Part shown: in pieces, positions 59,480 to 64,000 of the stretch | Numbering within the stretch: position 1 is the first letter of the stretch | How the letters are laid out: every line of letters starts with the position of its first letter | From: Pseudomonas sp. ATCC PTA-122608 | Lineage (GTDB): Bacteria; Pseudomonadota; Gammaproteobacteria; Pseudomonadales; Pseudomonadaceae | DNA length: 64,000 nucleotides | Direction: 5' to 3' | Assembly (NCBI RefSeq): GCF_001952855.1 | Contig: NZ_LPNO01000052.1 | Coordinates: 96,187 to 160,186, forward strand | The notes under the pieces: model-generated | What the model was told of the DNA's origin: nothing | The model's input: the letters and a program-made list of their open reading frames with translations, nothing else | Databases searched by the model: none | Position numbers and translations under genes: made by a program

Positions 59480-60028
59480 ATGAACTTCTGCAGCCAGTGC
59501 GGTAAACCAGTCACCCAGCGCATTCCCGAAGGCGACGCACGCCTGCGTTATGTCTGCGATCACTGTCAGACCATTCACTACCAGAATCCCAATATCGTCG
59601 CCGGCACGGTGCCGGTGTGGGGCGAGCAGGTGCTGCTGTGCCGCCGCGCCATCGAGCCGCGCCTGGGTTTCTGGACCTTGCCTGCAGGCTTTATGGAGAA
59701 CGGCGAGACCGTCGAACAGGCTGCCATGCGCGAAACCATGGAAGAAGCCTGCGCCCGGGTGCGCAACCTGAGCATCTATACCTTGATCGATGTGCCGCAC
59801 ATCAGCCAGGTGCACATTTTCTACCGCGCCGAACTGATCGACCTGGATTTTGCCGCAGGCCCCGAAAGCCTTGAAGTGCGCTTATTCGATGAAGCCGACA
59901 TCCCTTGGTCCGAGCTGGCTTTCCGCACGGTCGGGCGTACCTTAGAATGCTTTTTTGCTGACCGCCGGCAACAGTCGTATCCGGTACGCAGCGAGTCCGT
60001 GCCGCCGCTGACCCAGTTGGCCAAATAA
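59480..60028 (+). CDS. Nudix hydrolase with N-terminal zinc ribbon
   Basis: A 182-residue protein starting MNFCSQCGKPVTQRIPEGDA. A zinc ribbon with two CxxC pairs (CSQC and CDHC) is followed by the Nudix box within GFMENGETVEQAAMRETMEE (glutamates E-T-M-E-E) and then an extended C-terminal part. It resembles NudC-like zinc-ribbon Nudix proteins but is shorter than NADH pyrophosphatase. The substrate is likely a nucleotide or sugar-nucleotide and not determined. AGGA precedes the ATG at 59480; the long upstream extension to 59366 overlaps the divergent promoter. Confidence 0.88.
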   Translation: MNFCSQCGKPVTQRIPEGDARLRYVCDHCQTIHYQNPNIVAGTVPVWGEQVLLCRRAIEPRLGFWTLPAGFMENGETVEQAAMRETMEEACARVRNLSIYTLIDVPHISQVHIFYRAELIDLDFAAGPESLEVRLFDEADIPWSELAFRTVGRTLECFFADRRQQSYPVRSESVPPLTQLAK

Positions 60029-60070
60029 CAATCCAGGCGGCACGTAGTCTTTTCAGGGGATACCGTTTTA

Positions 60071-60574
60071 ATGCGTTGGTTGCTTGCTCTGATCTGCCTG
60101 TCGTTTGCCACGCTGTCGCCAGCCTCCACCCAATTGATCCTGGGGGGCAAACCCGTCGAGAAAATCCTGGTGCTCAAGTCCGCCCATCAGTTGCAACTGA
60201 TCAACGACGGCAAGCCCCTCAAGACCTATCGCATCTCCCTGGGTAAAAACCCCAAGGGCACCAAGCTGATGGAAGGCGACCGCCGTACCCCGGAAGGCTT
60301 CTACTGGATCGACTGGCGCAAGACCAGCGACCGCTTCAACCTGGCCATGCACATCTCCTACCCCAACATCAGCGACTCCGCCCGCGCCCGCCGCGAAGGG
60401 GTCAAGCCCGGCAGCATGATCATGATCCACGGCACCCCCGACGCCGAGGACTACCCCGAAGAGCTGTTCCACACCCTGGACTGGACCGACGGCTGCATCG
60501 GCATGCGCAATGTCGACATGCGCGAAGTCTGGAACCTGGTGAAAGACGGCACGATGATCGAGATTCGTCCGTAA
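60071..60574 (+). CDS. L,D-transpeptidase (YkuD domain) family protein
   Basis: A 167-residue exported protein. A signal peptide (MRWLLALICLSFATLSPAS) is followed by a YkuD catalytic domain: ILVLKSAHQLQLINDGKPLK, GDRRTPEGFYWIDWR, the His in MIMIHGTPDAED and the nucleophile Cys in WTDGCIGMRNVDM. The usual S-H-G-C-I-R is T-D-G-C-I-G here, as in many short stand-alone family members. It may cross-link or trim peptidoglycan or attach lipoprotein. No peptidoglycan-binding domain is present. It is followed by a long hairpin. Confidence 0.9.
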   Translation: MRWLLALICLSFATLSPASTQLILGGKPVEKILVLKSAHQLQLINDGKPLKTYRISLGKNPKGTKLMEGDRRTPEGFYWIDWRKTSDRFNLAMHISYPNISDSARARREGVKPGSMIMIHGTPDAEDYPEELFHTLDWTDGCIGMRNVDMREVWNLVKDGTMIEIRP

Positions 60575-60617
60575 TTTCCCGCCGCTCGTAAAATAATTCA
60601 AAAAAAATTCCTGCCCC

Positions 60618-60663
60618 GCGCAGCGCTTACCGGTGAATACCAGTTCACCCCGGCAAGCTGCGC
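60618..60663 (+). terminator. Long hairpin after the L,D-transpeptidase gene
   Basis: GCGCAGC (60618-60624) and GCTGCGC (60657-60663) enclose GGTGAA/TTCACC, giving a two-part stem. There is no T-run on the plus strand, but the minus strand reads into AATTTTTTT, so it may be bidirectional or structural. Confidence 0.55.
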
Positions 60664-60689
60664 GCTTCTGCCCGACAGAAAGACCTCTC

Positions 60690-60781
60690 TAATACCACTT
60701 GGATTGGCGCACTATTAAGGCGCCCGTAAACGCTCGCCTGCACCGTTTTCGCTGCATTGACATGGTATTTAAGTGGTATTA
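60690..60781. promoter_or_regulatory. Repeated TGGTATT half-sites, probable NagR (GntR) operators
   Basis: AATACCACTT (60691-60700) and AAGTGGTATT (60771-60780) are perfect inverted 10-mers. A further direct half TGGTATT stands at 60763-60769. They lie 57-148 bases before the regulator gene. HutC-type GntR regulators of amino sugar genes (NagR, DasR, YvoA) recognise TGGT-containing half-sites, so autoregulation and control of the operon are likely. Confidence 0.65.
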
Positions 60782-60837
60782 GCTTGCGATCACTACCGGG
60801 CGACAACACTCCAATAACCGCATCGGAAACCGACACG

Positions 60838-61596
60838 ATGAACCCCATCCTGGCCCTGCGCCCCGACGATAAACAATCGACGCCGCTGTACCTGCAACTG
60901 GCCCGTAACCTCGAAGCCGCGATTCATGCTGGCCAATGGAAATCCGAGCAGGCATTGCCGTCGGAACGCGCCCTCAGCGAGCAACTGAGCATTTCCCGGG
61001 TGACCGCCCGTAAAGCGCTGGAAGTACTCTTCGAACAAGGCCTGATCCGTCGCAGCCAAGGCTCCGGAACCTTCATCACCCCACGCCTGGAACAGCCGCT
61101 GTCGCGCCTGTCGGGCTTCAGCGAAATGCTCCGGCTCAAGGGGTTTGTGCCAACGTCCCAGTGGCTGGAGCGCGATATCACCCAGCCGACCCATGAAGAG
61201 TTGATCCGCCTGGGCCTGTCGCCGAGCGACAAGGTCGCGCGCCTCAAGCGTTTACGTAAGGCCGACGACACGGTGATGGCGATTGAAATGACCGCCATGC
61301 CCGCCTCCGTCCTCCCCCACCCGCAGGCCATCGGCAACTCGCTCTACGAATACCTGGAGAGCATCGGCAAGCCCATCGTGCGCGCCCTGCAACACATCCA
61401 GGCAATCAACGCGTCGGACGAGTTTGCAGCCCTGGTGGGCATCGCCCCCGGCACCGCCATGCTGCTGATGACCCGGGTGGGCTACACCGCCGACAACACC
61501 CCGATTGAAATCACCGACACCTATTGCCGCAACGACTACTACGACTTCGTTGCAGAACTGCGCCGCCACGACTATTCCGCTGAACTGCGAATTTAG
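60838..61596 (+). CDS. nagR: GntR/HutC-family regulator of the N-acetylglucosamine operon
   Basis: A 252-residue regulator: N-terminal winged helix (YLQLARNLEAAIHAGQWKSE, LPSERALSEQLSISRVTARK, GLIRRSQGSGTFIT) and C-terminal UTRA ligand-binding domain (LSRLSGFSEMLRLKGFVPTS; RLKRLRKADDTVMAIEMTAM). Start taken at the ATG at 60838 (MNPILALRPDDKQSTPLYLQ). It lies 10 bases ahead of nagA. Effector in this family is usually N-acetylglucosamine-6-phosphate or glucosamine-6-phosphate. Inverted TGGTATT sites upstream fit its own control. Confidence 0.9.
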   Translation: MNPILALRPDDKQSTPLYLQLARNLEAAIHAGQWKSEQALPSERALSEQLSISRVTARKALEVLFEQGLIRRSQGSGTFITPRLEQPLSRLSGFSEMLRLKGFVPTSQWLERDITQPTHEELIRLGLSPSDKVARLKRLRKADDTVMAIEMTAMPASVLPHPQAIGNSLYEYLESIGKPIVRALQHIQAINASDEFAALVGIAPGTAMLLMTRVGYTADNTPIEITDTYCRNDYYDFVAELRRHDYSAELRI

Positions 61597-61606
61597 AGAA
61601 CTGCCC

Positions 61607-62713
61607 ATGTCCGAAGACAACATTCTTACGCCCAACGGCTGGATTCGCGGCCGCCTGGTGCACCAGCACGGCAAGGTCACTGCCGTTGAAGGCAGCCCGT
61701 GCGACCCGGCTGACAACGACCTGCCGTATTTGCTGCCAGGTTTTATCGACCTGCACGTGCACGGCGGTGGCGGCAAAGACATCATGGAAGGCACCGAAGC
61801 CTTCCACACCATCACTCGCACCCACGTGCGGTTTGGCACCACCTCGCTGCTGGCCACCACCATGACCGCACCGGTGGACGAAATCTCCCGCGTGCTCGGC
61901 GAGATCGGCACCTATTGCGAAAGCCGTCCGACCGGCACCGCCCGTGTGCTCGGCGTGCACCTGGAAGGCCCCTACATCAATCCGGGAAAACTCGGCGCAC
62001 AACCGAACTTCGCCCACACCGCCTTGATGGCCGAAGTCGAAGAATACCTGCGCCTGGCGCCGATCCGGGTGATCACCATTGCCCCGGAAATCGCCGGCCA
62101 TGACGGCCTGATCCGCGCCCTCAGCGAACGTGGCGTGCGCATGCAGATCGGTCACACCCTGGGCAGCTACGAAGAAGGCGTCGCCGCCCTCGCCGCCGGC
62201 GCCACCAGCTTCACCCATTTGTATAACGCCATGAGCCCGCTGCATCACCGCGAGCCTGGCATCGTCGGTGCCGCATTGGCCCACGCCAAATACGCCGAAC
62301 TGATTCCCGACTTGCTGCACGTGCACCCCGGCGCCATGCGCGTGGCGCTGCGCTCGATCCCGTGCCTGTACTGCGTCACCGATTCCACCGCCGCCGCCGG
62401 CATGCCCGACGGTGAATACAAGCTGGGCAGCCACACGGTGACCAAATGCCTGGGCGGCGTACGCCTGGCCGATGGAACGCTGGCCGGCAGCACCCTGACC
62501 ATGGACCAGGCGCTGCGCAACCTGGTGAAGATCGGCCTGCCCATCAGCGAAGCCTCACAACGCCTGTCGCAATTTCCTGCGGACTACCTGGGCCTGGAAG
62601 AACGCGGTCGCCTGCAGCCCGGCAGCTTTGCCGACTGCGTGCGCCTGGACCGCTCCCTGAACCTCACCGACGTAATGGTCGAAGGAGAAACCATTGACTT
62701 CAAAAATGCTTGA
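61607..62713 (+). CDS. nagA: N-acetylglucosamine-6-phosphate deacetylase
   Basis: Removes acetate from GlcNAc-6-phosphate. The 368 residues start MSEDNILTPNGWIRGRLVHQ at 61607. Amidohydrolase signatures are LPGFIDLHVHGGGGKDIMEG in outline with the metal-site His pair, HLEGPYINPGKLGAQ with the metal Glu, IGHTLGSYEEG and HLYNAMSPLHHREPG with metal His, and the catalytic Asp in VTDSTAAAGMPDG. Its last 20 bases overlap the start of the SIS-domain gene. Confidence 0.94.
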   Translation: MSEDNILTPNGWIRGRLVHQHGKVTAVEGSPCDPADNDLPYLLPGFIDLHVHGGGGKDIMEGTEAFHTITRTHVRFGTTSLLATTMTAPVDEISRVLGEIGTYCESRPTGTARVLGVHLEGPYINPGKLGAQPNFAHTALMAEVEEYLRLAPIRVITIAPEIAGHDGLIRALSERGVRMQIGHTLGSYEEGVAALAAGATSFTHLYNAMSPLHHREPGIVGAALAHAKYAELIPDLLHVHPGAMRVALRSIPCLYCVTDSTAAAGMPDGEYKLGSHTVTKCLGGVRLADGTLAGSTLTMDQALRNLVKIGLPISEASQRLSQFPADYLGLEERGRLQPGSFADCVRLDRSLNLTDVMVEGETIDFKNA

Positions 62714-63716
62714 AGAGGCCCTGGCCTCCTGCGAGGCCGTCGAGGCTCAACTGCAACGCCTGGACCCATTGCTGGAGGAAGTCGCCGGCCGCCTGCGTCG
62801 CCAACCGCCGCAAGTGGCGATGACCATCGCCCGTGGCAGTTCAGACCATGCCGCCAGTTACTTCGCCTACCTGACCATGCAACACCTGGGGATTCCGGTG
62901 GCGTCGTTGCCGATGTCGGTGGTGACCATGCTGCAATCGCCACTCAAAGTCAGTGGGCAAGTGGCGTTCGGCTTCTCCCAGTCGGGTCAAAGCCCGGACC
63001 TGGTCAACAGCCTGCGCCTGCTGCGCAAGCGCGGCGCTTTGAGCATCTCGATGGTCAACGCCGAAGACTCACCGCTGGAAGCCGCCTGCGAATTCCACGT
63101 GCCGCTGTGTGCCGGGCCGGAACGCAGTGTCGCCGCCACCAAAAGCTTTATCGCCACCCTGAGTGCCAGCGCCCAACTGATCGGCCACTGGAACCAGGAA
63201 GCCGAATTGCTGCAAGCCTGCCAGGCCTTGCCCGACGGTTTGCGTGAAGCCGCCAAGCAAGACTGGAGCGTGGCCATCGAAGCCCTGCGCGGCTGCCAGC
63301 AACTGATGGTGATCGGCCGTGGCGCCGGTTTTGCCATTGCCCAGGAAGCCGCGCTCAAGCTCAAGGAAACCTCGGCGATCCAGGCCGAAGCGTTCAGCAG
63401 CGCTGAAGTGCGCCATGGCCCGATGGCCCTGATCGATGCCAACTACCCGCTGCTGGTCTTCGCCCCACGCGGCGCCGAACAAGCCGGCCTGCTGAGCCTC
63501 GCCGCCGACATGCGCCAGCGTGGTGCCCGCGTATTGCTGGCCGCTCCCGACGACATCGCCGAACGCGACCTGACCCTGAGCCGCGCCGAACACCCGGCCC
63601 TGGACCCGATCCTGGCGATCCAGAGTTTCTACGTGATGGCTGCCGGTTTGGCAGAGGCCCGGGGCATGGACCCGGACCAACCGCGTCACTTGAGCAAAGT
63701 GACCCGTACCCACTGA
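62694..63716 (+). CDS. SIS-domain glucosamine-6-phosphate deaminase (NagB-II type)
   Basis: A 340-residue protein with two SIS domains and no glutaminase domain, like the isomerase half of GlmS. Motifs are TIARGSSDHAASYFAYLTMQ, FGFSQSGQSPDLVNSL and VIGRGAGFAIAQEAALKLKE, with the ring-opening Glu/Lys region. In nag operons this class converts glucosamine-6-phosphate to fructose-6-phosphate and ammonia, replacing classical NagB. The start is a TTG at 62694, with GGAG at 62684-62687 correctly spaced; the ATG at 62706 would be 18 bases from it. It overlaps nagA by 20 bases. Confidence 0.9.
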   Translation: MTSKMLEEALASCEAVEAQLQRLDPLLEEVAGRLRRQPPQVAMTIARGSSDHAASYFAYLTMQHLGIPVASLPMSVVTMLQSPLKVSGQVAFGFSQSGQSPDLVNSLRLLRKRGALSISMVNAEDSPLEAACEFHVPLCAGPERSVAATKSFIATLSASAQLIGHWNQEAELLQACQALPDGLREAAKQDWSVAIEALRGCQQLMVIGRGAGFAIAQEAALKLKETSAIQAEAFSSAEVRHGPMALIDANYPLLVFAPRGAEQAGLLSLAADMRQRGARVLLAAPDDIAERDLTLSRAEHPALDPILAIQSFYVMAAGLAEARGMDPDQPRHLSKVTRTH

Positions 63717-63737
63717 GTTGATTGCAGCGTTTTCCTG

Positions 63738-64000
63738 ATGAGTACCGTGCCCATGTCCCACAATAATAAAGACCTTACCCTCAGCGCTCCCCTCAGTGGG
63801 CCGGTGCTGACCCTGGGCAACGTTCCCGACGAAGTGTTCGCCAGTGGCGCCATGGGCGACGGCATTGCCATCGACCCGCTCAACGATTGCCTGCATGCAC
63901 CGTGCGACGGCGTGATCATCCACGTCGCCCGTACCGGGCACGCGCTGACCATTCGCGCCGATAACGGCGCTGAATTGCTGATGCATGTGGGCATCGACAC
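63738..64000 (+). CDS. nagF: PTS fusion protein for N-acetylglucosamine, EIIA domain (partial)
   Basis: The first 87 codons of a protein cut by the window end. Starting MSTVPMSHNNKDLTLSAPLS at 63738, it shows a glucose-type EIIA domain: PLSGPVLTLGNVPDEVFASG, MGDGIAIDPLNDCLHAPCDG, TGHALTIRADNGAELLMHVG with the phospho-His region. In Pseudomonas nag operons this position is taken by an EIIA-HPr-enzyme I fusion, followed by the membrane component nagE. The fusion itself cannot be confirmed from the visible part. Confidence 0.85.
   Translation, partial: MSTVPMSHNNKDLTLSAPLSGPVLTLGNVPDEVFASGAMGDGIAIDPLNDCLHAPCDGVIIHVARTGHALTIRADNGAELLMHVGID

Noticed and set aside
1..64000. Search by eye for tRNA, rRNA, tmRNA, 4.5S RNA or riboswitches
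   Set aside because: No convincing cloverleaf, rRNA segment or known riboswitch core was recognised; small RNAs cannot be excluded without covariance models.

Overview
The window is about 60% GC with no foreign-looking islands. Its gene order reads as Pseudomonas, fluorescens group: the chromosomal order from ppc through lysS-prfB, the complete wsp cluster, spdH, recJ, xerD-dsbC-hom-thrC, rpsP-rimM-trmD-rplS, ffh, purT and a nag operon matches, from memory, the P. aeruginosa PAO1 stretch running from ppc (PA3687) to the nag genes (about PA3757-3760). The REP/REPIN palindromes scattered between genes (core GTGGGAGCGGGCTTGCTCGC) are typical of the fluorescens group. No rRNA, tRNA, CRISPR array, prophage or insertion sequence was recognised.

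Layout. 1-9240: the tail of an unknown + strand gene, ppc, a small conserved gene, the DUF4398 lipoprotein-lptF envelope pair behind a possible AlgU-type promoter, a small Gly/Gln-rich harpin-like protein, then a minus-strand series (membrane protein, lipoprotein hydrolase, QEGLA/DUF1704 protein, lipoprotein, TetR regulator). 9392-12069: lysS and prfB, the latter with the classical programmed +1 frameshift. 12379-20818: the whole wspABCDEFR surface-sensing pathway that ends in the diguanylate cyclase WspR, transcribed on the minus strand with overlapping start and stop codons. 20931-21756: a gene-free 0.8 kb nested inverted repeat whose two arms differ by paired, stem-preserving substitutions.

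22646-33001: a polyamine catabolism block: LysR regulator, aldehyde dehydrogenase, YdcSTUV-type ABC importer, second aldehyde dehydrogenase, and a Tat-exported spermidine dehydrogenase. Together they can cleave spermidine, import polyamine or its products and oxidise aminobutyraldehyde to GABA. 33363-43153: opgD (osmoregulated glucans), small proteins, a P-loop kinase, an Old Yellow Enzyme, recJ, yaeQ, a CoA-transferase/periplasmic protein pair, DUF3509 and an orphan small membrane protein.

43178-52173: threonine biosynthesis (hom, thrC), dsbC, xerD, a thioesterase, the ribosomal/tRNA-modification operon rpsP-rimM-trmD-rplS and ffh. 52393-60574: a cytochrome c assembly-like protein, a CorB-type transporter, an MFS transporter, purT, a VUT transporter, DUF1289, gamma-carbonic anhydrase, two Nudix enzymes and an L,D-transpeptidase. 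60690-64000: a GntR-controlled N-acetylglucosamine operon (regulator, nagA, SIS-type deaminase, PTS fusion cut by the window end) preceded by repeated TGGTATT half-sites. All gene functions are read from recognisable motifs and family memory; no database search was run.
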